From assembly GCF_000517105.1 (NCBI RefSeq), contig NZ_KI912149.1, positions 1,878,235 to 1,942,234 of the forward strand: a stretch of DNA of 64,000 nt, written 5' to 3'. A model generated the notes under the pieces. That model was given only the letters and a program-made list of their open reading frames with translations, searched no databases and was not told where the DNA came from. Made by a program: the position numbers and the translations under genes. Each line of letters begins with the position of its first letter. Position 1 is the first letter of the stretch. Below, one piece after another: positions 19,027 through 26,698 of this stretch. Source of the DNA: Fischerella sp. PCC 9605 (GTDB lineage: Bacteria; Cyanobacteriota; Cyanobacteriia; Cyanobacteriales; Nostocaceae).

Positions 19027-19170
19027 ATGCAACACATTTATTTAGCGTATGGTGAGGGGCAATTTGCCTCAACTGCAACCGGAGTTTTCTTTGGTTTGAT
19101 AACAGCTGTATCTTTTTGCGCTCTCTTGATAATTTATGCAGCCAACACTTATCCAGCAAATCGAAGGTAA
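19027..19170 (+). CDS. Unrecognised 47-residue one-helix protein
   Basis: A small ORF with an in-frame ATG, preceded by CTGAGG about ten bases upstream. It reads MQHIYLAYGEGQFAST..., then one hydrophobic helix (about residues 18-40, GVFFGLITAVSFCALLIIYAA), ending NTYPANRR. It lies between psbH2 (119 bases away) and psaF2 (67 bases), exactly where psaA2, psaB2, psaL2 and psaI2 are normally found. It does not resemble PsaI, PsaJ, PsaM, PsaX, PsbT or PsbN as I know them. It could be a divergent small photosystem subunit; function unknown. Confidence 0.6.
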   Translation: MQHIYLAYGEGQFASTATGVFFGLITAVSFCALLIIYAANTYPANRR

Positions 19171-19237
19171 TGTCTAAATGTCAAAAAAACAACTACTACT
19201 AACCACTAACTACTAACAACCAACAATCAACAAAATT

Positions 19238-19717
19238 ATGAAAAGAATATTTGCTCTGATTCTAGCAATTTTTATTTGGTTTAGCGCTGTTTATACTGCA
19301 TTGGCAGAAAATACCACATTGGTTCCTTGTTATAATTCACCTGCATTTGTAGAAAGGATGAAAAATGCTCCTGACAGTTATTACACTACAAAGCCATTAA
19401 AAGCTTATTCGCAGTTACTTTGTGGTGAGGATGGTCTACCTCGTATCACTCTTGACCGCCTTAGTCTTGCTGTTGACGTAGCAATCCCTATCGCCATATT
19501 TCTGTATACTGCTGGTTTTATTGGCTGGAGTGGTCGGTCTTACCTACAGGCAATTAAAAAACAAGATAAAGCAGAAGAAAAAGAAGTGTTTATTGATGTA
19601 CCGTTGTTCATCAGTTGTATGGTAATGGCTTTATTTTGGCCTATAGCAGCAATCAAAGAATTACTAGCTGGTGAATTAGTTGCTAAGGATGAAGAAATTT
19701 CTATTTCAGTTCGCTGA
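19238..19717 (+). CDS. psaF2: Far-red PsaF subunit of photosystem I
   Basis: A 159-residue plastocyanin/cytochrome c6-docking subunit. A cleavable signal peptide (about 1-23, ending ALA-E) is followed by the PsaF pattern LVPCYNSPAF, YSQLLCGEDGLPRI (with the two conserved Cys), a helix AIPIAIFLYTAGFIGWSGRSYL and a final hydrophobic segment MALFWPIAAIKEL. Paired with psaJ2 142 bases downstream, as in the usual psaF-psaJ operon. It is odd that no psaA2/psaB2 lies upstream. Confidence 0.92.
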   Translation: MKRIFALILAIFIWFSAVYTALAENTTLVPCYNSPAFVERMKNAPDSYYTTKPLKAYSQLLCGEDGLPRITLDRLSLAVDVAIPIAIFLYTAGFIGWSGRSYLQAIKKQDKAEEKEVFIDVPLFISCMVMALFWPIAAIKELLAGELVAKDEEISISVR

Positions 19718-19858
19718 AATAATGTTGAGAGGATATCTGAAAAGTTTGTAACATTACATCAAGTAATTGAGGCAAGATAATTTATACTTCAAGAGATATT
19801 CTCTCAACAGTCAGAATAAAAATACAAATTCAATTTAATTGATGTTGGAGAAACCACG

Positions 19859-20011
19859 ATGGAAGCACGTTATTTATTCAGATATCTTTCCAGTGCTCCT
19901 GTAGTTGCTACATTGGCATTGATTATTATTTCTGTGATTTTGATCGTATTGAATTATCTATTTCCTGGTTTGCAATACGGCACTTTTTTCCATTCTTTGC
20001 CATCGCGCTAA
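19859..20011 (+). CDS. psaJ2: Far-red PsaJ subunit of photosystem I
   Basis: A 50-residue single-helix subunit, too short for ordinary gene calls. It reads MEARYLFRYLSSAPVVATLA, then a helix LIIISVILIVLNYLFPGL, then QYGTFFHSLPSR. The YLSSAPVVAT and LNYLFPGL segments correspond to the YLSTAPV and FNRFFPDL segments of PsaJ. GGAG precedes the ATG. It ends the rightward far-red block; the next genes are leftward. Confidence 0.88.
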   Translation: MEARYLFRYLSSAPVVATLALIIISVILIVLNYLFPGLQYGTFFHSLPSR

Positions 20012-20115
20012 CGTCTAGGCTTTTTCAATGATTTCACTTTTTTACGTACTCCCGTTCTAGGCGATCGCCCTTTGGAAAAACTTTTCGATTTACTGAATTT
20101 AGCTGAATCAATGCT

Positions 20116-20628
20116 CTAGAAAAGCTTTTTTGTACTAATCGCTATGACAGAATATTCTAGCAGATCATAAGTACCGCCACGCAAAACGGACTCGCTTTGT
20201 TGCCCCCGCAAGCGCTTATTCAACACAGTTTCCAAAAAACCTTGAATAACGCCTAAAGTATAGCTACACTTTCTCGATGAGCCTTGGGATTCTCCGGCAG
20301 AACAAAAAGTTTCTTTAGTGTAGACTTTGTAGACGTCTTCAGAGAGTTCTATCTTGTCAATTATGCACAGACGAGTTCCTTGTTTTCCTAAAATCTGATT
20401 CATCTTTTCTTTCATTTCTGCCAGAGATAGGGCTGCACCTTTGTTTACTAAATTTAGCTCAAGAGCTAAATTTTTACCTAGTTTGCGACCCGAGGCATTG
20501 AGTGCAATTTCAGTAGTTTTTTCACCGAGAGCTTCTTCAAAACCTGTAAGTATTGCTTTGAGAAAGACAATGCTACTGAAATCTCCAAGTTCTGAGCGCA
20601 AAGTAACATTTGTAGTGTTTGACATCAT
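20116..20628 (-). CDS. V4R (4VR) domain protein, putative small-molecule sensor
   Basis: A 170-residue cytosolic protein. The pattern fits a V4R hydrocarbon/bilin-binding-type fold: an N-terminal helix region (FLKAILTGFEEALGEKTTEIALNASG), a middle acidic segment, and the C-terminal CSAGESQGSS..CSYTLGVIQGFLETVLNKR, which corresponds to the Cys-x-GxxxC-xxxxGfleG signature. It sits convergently to psaJ2 and downstream of a Roadblock/LC7 gene on the same strand. V4R proteins bind small hydrophobic ligands or metals; the ligand here is unknown. Confidence 0.65.
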   Translation of the reverse strand: MMSNTTNVTLRSELGDFSSIVFLKAILTGFEEALGEKTTEIALNASGRKLGKNLALELNLVNKGAALSLAEMKEKMNQILGKQGTRLCIIDKIELSEDVYKVYTKETFCSAGESQGSSRKCSYTLGVIQGFLETVLNKRLRGQQSESVLRGGTYDLLEYSVIAISTKKLF

Positions 20629-21183
20629 ATTAATATCCCTCCATTTGTATGTTCAGTGAAATAACAAATATTATTCTGAATTTGAAATTTTGAATTGGAA
20701 TCTAAAATCTAAGTGCCGAATTTGTGGAGATCCCGTCCTAGCTAAGATTTTGAAATTGTCTGGCAATGGGAGCAACACCAGATTTGGAATTGGAATCTAA
20801 TATTAGATAGAACGTGCACCAAGCTATTTCAGTAGTATGAACTTCTGACTTTAAGCCTTAGTTAAATTTGTCTGTGAAGTTGGAAGCTAAGGCACAAGCC
20901 CGCGAAAAAAATCCCAGCCTTATTAATTCTTCAAGTGTGAGAGATCCCTCGTGGAGATGGCAACAGGCAATAGCCTTGCTGATGAGGAGCCAAAAAAACT
21001 GAAAAACAGGCAGGCTTAATAAAACTTTTCGAGTAGCTATGTAGTTGTTTCGACTAACCCAAAAAGCCTGCCTGTTTTTTGCGGCAAAATTCGTTCTTGG
21101 CTGGGATTTTTTTAAAGGCTCCCTTCTAAGATGTAAAATCGGCAATCCAAATATCAGTGTAGGGACTATTTTGAATCGAAGCG
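20629..21183. other. Nested inverted-repeat element between the V4R and Roadblock genes
   Basis: This 555-bp gap has no supported gene. It holds two nested perfect inverted repeats. The outer arms are AAAAAAATCCCAGCC (20905-20919) and its complement (21099-21113). The inner arms are AAAAACAGGCAGGCTT (21002-21017) and its complement (21064-21079). The total span is about 209 bp. It may be a small non-autonomous mobile element or a structured RNA region. The AAACAGRCAGGC theme recurs near 21640. Confidence 0.65.
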
Positions 21184-21552
21184 TCAAGCTAACAAGGGTG
21201 CAATCCTAGAAACAGCGCGTTTAATTTGCAAAAATAATAAGCCTTGCTTAACTTCGGCGCCAGCGAGTACCAATAAAACTGCATCAGCGCCACAACTAAC
21301 CAATACGCCATAGCCTTTTTCACCCTCTACGACAATACGCTCTACAATACCACGAACTAGTTCACCACCAATGCGTTCGCTCAGTGATAGCATGGATGCA
21401 GCCATGGCGGCGGTGCGTTCTTCATCCATACCAGCTGGTAGGATAGAAGCTAAAGCTAAGCCATCAGGGCTTGCCAGAGTTGCACCTTGAACATCAGCGC
21501 TGTTTAAAACGAAGTTTTGCAGCTCATCTTGTAGCATAGAAACGTTAATCAT
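21184..21552 (-). CDS. Roadblock/LC7 domain protein
   Basis: A 122-residue single Roadblock/LC7 domain. The pattern is an N-terminal helix (MLQDELQNFVLNSADVQGATLASPDGLALAS, described here by positions 6-36), then MDEERTAAMAASMLSLSERIGGEL and the beta strands VVEGEKGYGVLVSCGADAVLLVLA. Bacterial members act as regulators of Ras-like GTPases (MglB-like) or as scaffolds. No GTPase gene is adjacent; the V4R gene downstream on the same strand is the likely functional partner. The 555-bp gap between the two weakens an operon claim. Confidence 0.85.
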   Translation of the reverse strand: MINVSMLQDELQNFVLNSADVQGATLASPDGLALASILPAGMDEERTAAMAASMLSLSERIGGELVRGIVERIVVEGEKGYGVLVSCGADAVLLVLAGAEVKQGLLFLQIKRAVSRIAPLLA

Positions 21553-22429
21553 AACTCTTTAACCCCTATTTTGACGTTTTTTCTCAATAATCTGATTTAA
21601 ATGACAAAGCTGGGATGCGATCGCACTTTGGCAAGAAAAAACAGACAGGCAGCCGTAGCCAAAACTAAATATTTTTGATTTAAAGGCATTTTCTTATTCC
21701 TGCACTTGATGCTAAGGGCTGAAAAAATCAAACCGATATGAGACGGCTTCATCTTTTTTGATGCATGAGAAATGCGTGACAATCGCTGTTGCGATCGCTC
21801 TTTTGTTGTCGTTGTTCCCCAGAAATATTCGCGCCAAACTCTCCTAAGATGGTTTGATATTTGTCGGCTAGTTTAGGAGAAGCCTTTCAACTATAATTTC
21901 TGATTTACTGACAGTAAGTGGAGTGAACAGTGGGCGGAATTGATTTGATTTCATGTTTGGCTTTTTGAGTAGATAGAGTAAGTTTAACTGACTGGAAATA
22001 TTGGGAATAACTTTAGTTATTTCAGATATGAAAATTGTATTGTTAAAAAGTGACAAACTTGGAACAATTAAATAATCAAATAATTAAGTTTTCACAAATA
22101 AATAAAGTTTTTAATTGTCAATTGTTTTAGTTTTTTGAAGAGATAATGTCAAGATGAATTGAAGAGTGTACTAATACCAATTCTCTGTAAACTAGAGCTT
22201 AATACTTGTTAACGATTAACCAGATAAACTAAGGTAGGACTTACGCCAATACCGCTCGGTTAAGGGAGCAGACACTACGCTTCAATTAAAAATGAAAAAT
22301 GAAAAATAAAAAAATTAATTACTGAAGGTTTTAAATTTTAAATTTTAAATTACCGAAGGGCGATCCACTCCGTGGGAGGGAAGAGGCGGAGGGGCGGGGA
22401 GCCTCTTAGCAGAGGGAGGAAATTTCCCC
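21553..22429. other. AT-rich intergenic region containing right copy of the 28-bp repeat
   Basis: About 880 bases without a supported gene. The right copy of the 28-bp repeat is at 21595-21622. Further right are AT-rich stretches with AAATGAAAAATGAAAAA and TTTAAATTTTAAATTTTAAA repeats (22286-22350) and a GGAGGGAAGAGGCGGAGGGG run. No RNA gene or promoter can be recognised. Confidence 0.5.
21595..21622 (-). repeat. Right copy of 28-bp inverted repeat flanking the structural block
   Basis: Exact reverse complement of 6128-6155; the two are 15.4 kb apart. The sequence continues into a HIP1 octamer (GCGATCGC) here, whereas the left copy diverges after GATC. Confidence 0.8.
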
Positions 22430-22770
22430 TTTGCTAAGATATCCCAACTCCCTGCTTCTTTTTTTTCCACCTGCCGCATGTTGGTGGGCACGGATCACTG
22501 TTGCGTCAACGGGCCGGAACCTGCCAATCGAGCTTTCCTTGCTCATCTGCGTTAGCGAAGCTCCTCCTTTAGGAGGCTCGCTTGCAGATGTTCTAAGATT
22601 TGGTTCCAAATTCCCGCTTTTTGCTACCGATCAAATCTTGTGGCCGCACTCTCCCACTTTCCATAACGTTCTGGCAAGTCTCGCCACGGCGGTACTCCGC
22701 TTCTCTGTATCCAAACAATGCCATTCACACGTAAGAACCAACTCAATTCGCTTATTGACAAGCAGCGAAA
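22430..22770 (-). pseudogene. IS5-type transposase remnant
   Basis: Read leftward, the fragment gives [33 protein letters not shown] (about 22740-22625), matching the N-terminal region of IS5/IS427-group transposases ([19 protein letters not shown]). Then after a frame change comes KAGIWNQILEHLQA, followed by a second fragment VDATVIRAHQHAAGGKK (about 22508-22455). Stops, frame changes and an inserted 41-bp hairpin show it is dead. The catalytic domain beyond AHQHA is missing. Confidence 0.75.
22548..22588. repeat. Palindromic repeat inserted in the dead transposase
   Basis: The arms CATCTGCGTTAGCGAAGCTCC and the partner ending GCTCGCTTGCAGATG pair with small bulges around CTCCTCC/AGGAGG. 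It interrupts the transposase reading frame right after EHLQA. This is the dispersed GCGTTAGCGAAGCTCC palindrome class of filamentous cyanobacteria. Confidence 0.7.
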
Positions 22771-22773
22771 TTG

Positions 22774-22792
22774 TATGTATGATGCATACATT
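22774..22792. promoter_or_regulatory. Palindromic operator upstream of marR gene
   Basis: TATGTAT-gatgc-ATACATT, 31 bases before the marR ATG. The arms and 5-base spacer match the palindrome upstream of the arginase-family gene (23510-23528), which points to one regulator binding both. The MarR-family product next door is the obvious candidate. Confidence 0.7.
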
Positions 22793-22822
22793 ATAGTGAG
22801 TCGAGCGACTAATTGACCCAAT

Positions 22823-23359
22823 ATGGCTGTTATCAGAGAACACCAGCGCACCTTAAACCTTCTAGGAGCTTTAGCTTTGGGGTTAAGCGATCGCTTTCAG
22901 TCTGCGGTCGAAGCCTCGACTGGACATGGCGGAGAAACCCCTGCGGCGCTCGTCACGCTGGGGATGGAACCTGGCATTTCCATCAATACGCTAAGGCAAA
23001 TTTTGAAATTGTCGCATCCCGGAACGGTACGCTTGATTGATCGACTGGAAAAAGATGGATTCGTTGAGCGACGAGCAGGAGCCGATGGGCGAACGCTCGC
23101 TTTATTTCTAACTGAGGCAGGGCAACAGCGACGTAAGGAAATCTTAGCTCAACGACGGCAGCAGTTACAGCTTGCATTGGATTGTTTAACCGAGCAAGAG
23201 CAGCAGCAGCTTACAACGTTAGTTGAGAAGATGCTGACTGCAATCACAACGGATGAAACTCAGTCTGACGTAATTTGTCGACTGTGTGAAATCGAAGTTT
23301 GTCCACAAGCGTGCTGTCCAGTTGGGCAGCAACATCTTCAGTACGTGGCAAAGGCTTGA
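22823..23359 (+). CDS. MarR-family transcriptional regulator
   Basis: A 178-residue winged-helix regulator. The N-terminal dimerisation helices span about 1-50, then come the [36 protein letters not shown] (residues 52-84) and the wing [16 protein letters not shown]. An unusual C-terminal segment after the helical bundle reads [20 protein letters not shown], with five Cys in about 15 residues, which may bind metal or sense thiol oxidation. Upstream is the TATGTAT-N5-ATACATT dyad; the same dyad precedes the arginase-family gene 222 bases downstream. It probably represses itself and that gene. Confidence 0.87.
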   Translation: MAVIREHQRTLNLLGALALGLSDRFQSAVEASTGHGGETPAALVTLGMEPGISINTLRQILKLSHPGTVRLIDRLEKDGFVERRAGADGRTLALFLTEAGQQRRKEILAQRRQQLQLALDCLTEQEQQQLTTLVEKMLTAITTDETQSDVICRLCEIEVCPQACCPVGQQHLQYVAKA

Positions 23360-23509
23360 ATGCGGCAGCGGCGATCGCGTTCGTCTGGCGGTTTTGGAGA
23401 ATGGTTTCAAAACCCCAAGCGATGCAACTATCTATTGATATCGAACGCAATGCCTAGCTAAACGACTCGAAAGCTATCTCAAAACTTCCATCAACGAGTT
23501 GTTCTTAAA

Positions 23510-23528
23510 TATGTATATCGCATACATA
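23510..23528. promoter_or_regulatory. Palindromic operator upstream of arginase-family gene
   Basis: TATGTAT-atcgc-ATACATA, a perfect 7-bp inverted repeat with a 5-base spacer, 52 bases before the ATG. It matches the dyad in front of marR in arms and spacing. Confidence 0.72.
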
Positions 23529-23580
23529 TAGCTGCAACTATCAAAGCAATCATTTATCCATTTAGTAGAGGACAGGAAAC

Positions 23581-24528
23581 ATGACACGCAAGATCGAAAT
23601 CATCAGCATTCCTTCAAGTGCTGGTGCTTACCGTGCTGGGATCGAGCAAGCGCCAGCAGCGATACGTGCAGTTGGACTTGCCGCCTCGCTTCGCAACGTG
23701 GGTTACGACGTAATTGAGCGGAAAGATGATCCGCCGATCTGGCCATCGCGGTACAATCCCGGCGAACTTACGGCATCGAACATCGAGCCTACAGTTGAGT
23801 ATGTCGGTCACACCCGCTCGCGCGTTGCCCGCGCGCTGGCATCAGGACATCTGCCGCTCGTCATCGGGGGAGATTGCAGCATAGAGATCGGTGTGGTCGC
23901 GGCGAACCTTGATGCTGGACATCGGGTTGGACTCGTTTACTTCGACGGACACGCAGACATGAACGTTCCAGGTTCAGTGCCGGATGGGACGGGGGAGTTT
24001 TCCGAGTCGCTCGATTGGATGGGGGTCGCCCATATGCTGGGCTTAGAGGGAGCAGTGCCCGCGCTCACCGAGATCGGATCTCGCTGTCCGCTGCTCAGAT
24101 CGTCTGACGTAGCGATCGTGGGGTTCATCCCGGAGCAGGCATCCGATTTCGAGCGTCAACAGATCCAGACACTTGGCATTCGTGTGGTCGGTTGGGAGAC
24201 GGTCGCGCGCGATCCATCTGGTGAGAGTGAGAGGCTTCTAGAGACCTGGGGTCATGATCTTGACCATCTTCTCGTTCACTTCGACGTCGACGTTCTTAAT
24301 TTCCTAGACACGCCAATCGCGGATACAACCGCGTCGCGTGATGTTGGATTGACGCTTCACCAAGCTACGCGCGTGCTTGAGGTACTCATTGCGGATTCAC
24401 GTTTTTCGGGACTCACAATCACGGAGGTCAATCCCACGCACGGGGCAGAGGATGGTTCCTCAACCCGTGCGCTGCGCGCCTTCGTCCAAAACCTAGCCCA
24501 AGCCTTCAGCCGACCTGTTGGAGACTGA
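23581..24528 (+). CDS. Arginase/agmatinase-family ureohydrolase
   Basis: A 315-residue protein of the binuclear-Mn ureohydrolase superfamily. Metal-binding motifs are GGDCS (family GGDHS, with the His replaced by Cys), YFDGHADMN (family DAHxD) and HFDVDVLNFLDTP (family SxDxDxxDP), with ITEVNPTH near the end. The His-to-Cys change in the first motif and Gly in DGHAD are unlike classic arginases, so the substrate may not be arginine. GC content is visibly higher than in its neighbours, which suggests horizontal acquisition together with the MarR gene. AGGAAAC precedes the ATG and a shared operator suggests MarR control. Confidence 0.85.
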   Translation: MTRKIEIISIPSSAGAYRAGIEQAPAAIRAVGLAASLRNVGYDVIERKDDPPIWPSRYNPGELTASNIEPTVEYVGHTRSRVARALASGHLPLVIGGDCSIEIGVVAANLDAGHRVGLVYFDGHADMNVPGSVPDGTGEFSESLDWMGVAHMLGLEGAVPALTEIGSRCPLLRSSDVAIVGFIPEQASDFERQQIQTLGIRVVGWETVARDPSGESERLLETWGHDLDHLLVHFDVDVLNFLDTPIADTTASRDVGLTLHQATRVLEVLIADSRFSGLTITEVNPTHGAEDGSSTRALRAFVQNLAQAFSRPVGD

Positions 24529-24596
24529 GGTGGTCTTAGCAAGGTGACGATCTTGATAGGAGGAAATACAATCTCATCTCGCGATCGCTTTCATAA

Positions 24597-24803
24597 GTTA
24601 TCGAACAGATTATTGGCTCTGAATGCTTTCCAGTGGTTTTGGGAGGAGACTGTAGCATCTTGCTAGGAAATCTCTTGGCTCTACGACGTTTCGGACGCTA
24701 TGGCTTATTTTTTCTTGACGAATATCCAGATTTTTATTCGCCAGAAAATGATGTTTATGGAGAGGTTGCCTCAATGGATCTGGCGATCGCAACCGGACAT
24801 TAG
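24597..24803 (+). pseudogene. Fragment of a second arginase-family gene
   Basis: One frame gives IEQIIGSECFPVVLGGDCS, then ILLGNLLALRRFGRYGLFFL, then DEYPDFYSPENDVYGEVAS and MDLAIATGH before a stop. This matches the GGDCS and following strand region of arginase-family proteins, but the metal motif that should read FFDxHxD is FLDEYPD, so it is inactive. No start and no C-terminal half are present. It lies about 70 bases after the intact family member but is not its duplicate, since base use is different (AT-richer). Confidence 0.72.
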
Positions 24804-24917
24804 CGACAGTTCGGCTTGAATATGATTCTATAAATTGGCGATCTCATGATACACAAATTAAGACGTGCTCGACATAATTGAGGTATTGACTGTTGAGTTC
24901 TAGTTTTTCGATCTGTT

Positions 24918-25802
24918 CTAGATGATGCATTGATGCTGCTTGGTCAAATACATTGCAATCCCTTTCTCGTAGTAAGCAGCTTCGTTAATAAAGACAGGAA
25001 AAACGATTGATTCACCTTCATAGGTGATTGTCTGTCCATCAAAGGTTAAAAATATCGGGTCGCCAGGATGTAGGGCTTTGTAATCTTTAAACTGCAACTG
25101 AGGATGAATCATTGCCTTGAGATCTCCAGTTTCATTTCTGGGATAGTCAACACTCTCAATAGTTTGATAAATGGTGAGTGTATTCTCTCTAGAAAGCGGG
25201 GTTCGGTGGTTACAAGCTTCTACATAATCCAGAATTGAATCAACCAGTGCTTCCATTTGTTGAAATAAAGTGGCATCTAGTACACCCTGAGCCACAGGCC
25301 CTACTTCAAAAACGCAGCCGAATTGACTAATTGAGTCTAGGTAAGGCGGATTTTCTAGATTCTGTGTGGGCGGACAAAGTATCTTGATGCTTGGATGGAT
25401 TGATGTCAGATAGGACGCTAACTGTAAGTTGAATAGATGCTGAAGAGCAACAATCAGGGTGAGACCCATATTGGCGGTTGTGGTGTGCAAATCAACAATT
25501 AAATCGGCTGGCTGGCTACCCTGTGACCCAAATCTGCGGTAAATTTCTTTGGCTCGTTGTGCTTCGTAAGTAGATAGGCTAGTGTTCTCCAAATCCTGTT
25601 GACGAAAACAGCGGTTGAGATCGGTATCCACATACCGTTTCATCAGTTGATGTGCTCTAGGATTAGCAAGCAGCGTACAACTTTCAAAGCCCGAACGCGC
25701 AAGTCTCTGGGGCGAGCGTTCATATTTTTTGACCAGATAGATTCCGTTTAGTTCATTGCCGTGGGTGGAACCCACGACTACAACACGCGAGATTTTGCTC
25801 AT
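24918..25802 (-). CDS. Aspartoacylase-family zinc amidohydrolase
   Basis: A 294-residue M14-type hydrolase of the aspartoacylase (ASPA)/succinylglutamate desuccinylase family, which deacylates N-acetylaspartate-like substrates. The zinc motif GSTHGNELNG gives His and Glu near residues 14-17, followed by NPRAHQLMKRYVDTDLNR (substrate-binding Asn/Arg), DLHTTTANMG (third zinc ligand His) and FEVGPVAQGVL with the catalytic Glu. Length matches cyanobacterial ASPA proteins, which are about 300 residues. It stands alone, between the arginase fragment and a dead IS1. Expected reaction: N-acyl-aspartate to aspartate plus acid. Confidence 0.9.
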   Translation of the reverse strand: MSKISRVVVVGSTHGNELNGIYLVKKYERSPQRLARSGFESCTLLANPRAHQLMKRYVDTDLNRCFRQQDLENTSLSTYEAQRAKEIYRRFGSQGSQPADLIVDLHTTTANMGLTLIVALQHLFNLQLASYLTSIHPSIKILCPPTQNLENPPYLDSISQFGCVFEVGPVAQGVLDATLFQQMEALVDSILDYVEACNHRTPLSRENTLTIYQTIESVDYPRNETGDLKAMIHPQLQFKDYKALHPGDPIFLTFDGQTITYEGESIVFPVFINEAAYYEKGIAMYLTKQHQCII

Positions 25803-25849
25803 GTGAATAACGATTCCTTTTCTCAGATGAAGATTCGCACTGAGAATGT

Positions 25850-26645
25850 AATGGTGTTGCTACATCAACAATCAAAACAAAATCCGGCGTTGCATAATAG
25901 AGGGATGAATTGAGGTGATCTACTGTGGAATGTCCATAGTGTGGGTCTAGGGAAATTCGTAAGAACGGAAAGCGTAGAGGTAAGCTGCGGGCAAATTTGT
26001 ATCAAATGCGACCGCCAGTTGCTCGACCTGTACGATCCGCCGAAAGGATATTCAGAAGAGATCAAAAAAGAATGCGTAAAAATGTACCTCAACGGTATGG
26101 GTTTTCGCGCGATTGAACGAGTCAAAGGTGTGCATCATACTAGCATCATTTATTGGATTAAACAATTGGGAGAAAAACTGCCGGATGTACCAAAAGAAGA
26201 TATAGTTCCAAAGGTTGGAGAACTAGACGAATTAGAGACATTCATCGGTTCAAAAAAAACAAAATTTGGTTGTGGACAGCACTAAATCATTTTAGTCAAG
26301 GTATTTTAGCGTGGGTTTTAGGAGACCACAGTGCTGAAACGTTTGAGCCATTGTGGGAAATTGTTAAACAGTGGAAAAGTTATTTTTATCTTACCGATGG
26401 CTGGAAAGTTTACCCAAGTTTTATCCCTGATGGAGACCAAATTATCAGTCAAACATATATGACGCGAGTGGAAAATGAAAACACCCGATTGCGTCATTAT
26501 CTTGAACGCCTTCACCGAAAAACTTTATGCTCTTCTAAGACCGAAGAAATGCGCTCGATACTCACTTAAATTATTACTTCACTACTTGAAGTATCAAATT
26601 GTACCTACATCAATGATATCATCCCTTCATTCAGCAACGGGCAAA
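25850..26645 (+). mobile_element. Degenerate IS1-family insertion sequence
   Basis: Transposase pieces lie in three frames. VECP-stop-CGSREIRKNGKRRGK (from 25925) has a stop at codon 5. Next, in another frame, comes CIKCDRQLLDLYDPPKGYSEE through to VHHTSIIYWIKQLGE (about 25995-26280). Then comes LNHFSQGILAWVLGDHSAETF, YLTDGWKVYPSFIPDGDQI and TYMTRVENENTRLRHYL (26270-26569). Finally YSLKLLLHYLKYQIVP in a third frame ends near 26607. The zinc-finger, HTH and DDE regions all match IS1. Ends near GTTGCT (left) and AGCAAC (right) may be the terminal repeats. It is inactive. Confidence 0.83.
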
Positions 26646-26698
26646 ATCCTTATATAATGTCTACGGTTATTTGATTATAATAAATTAACTTAAAACTT

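Noticed and set aside
20858-21187. 109-codon leftward frame
   Set aside because: It consists largely of the nested inverted repeats, so its openness is explained by the repeat element.
21597-21782. 61-codon leftward frame beside the 28-bp repeat
   Set aside because: Begins in intergenic DNA and runs through the repeat; no family-like sequence.
22431-22796. 121-codon rightward open frame
   Set aside because: It is the antisense of the IS5-type transposase remnant, has no family features and no ribosome site.
26318-26515. Leftward frame inside the IS1 element
   Set aside because: Antisense of the transposase pieces.
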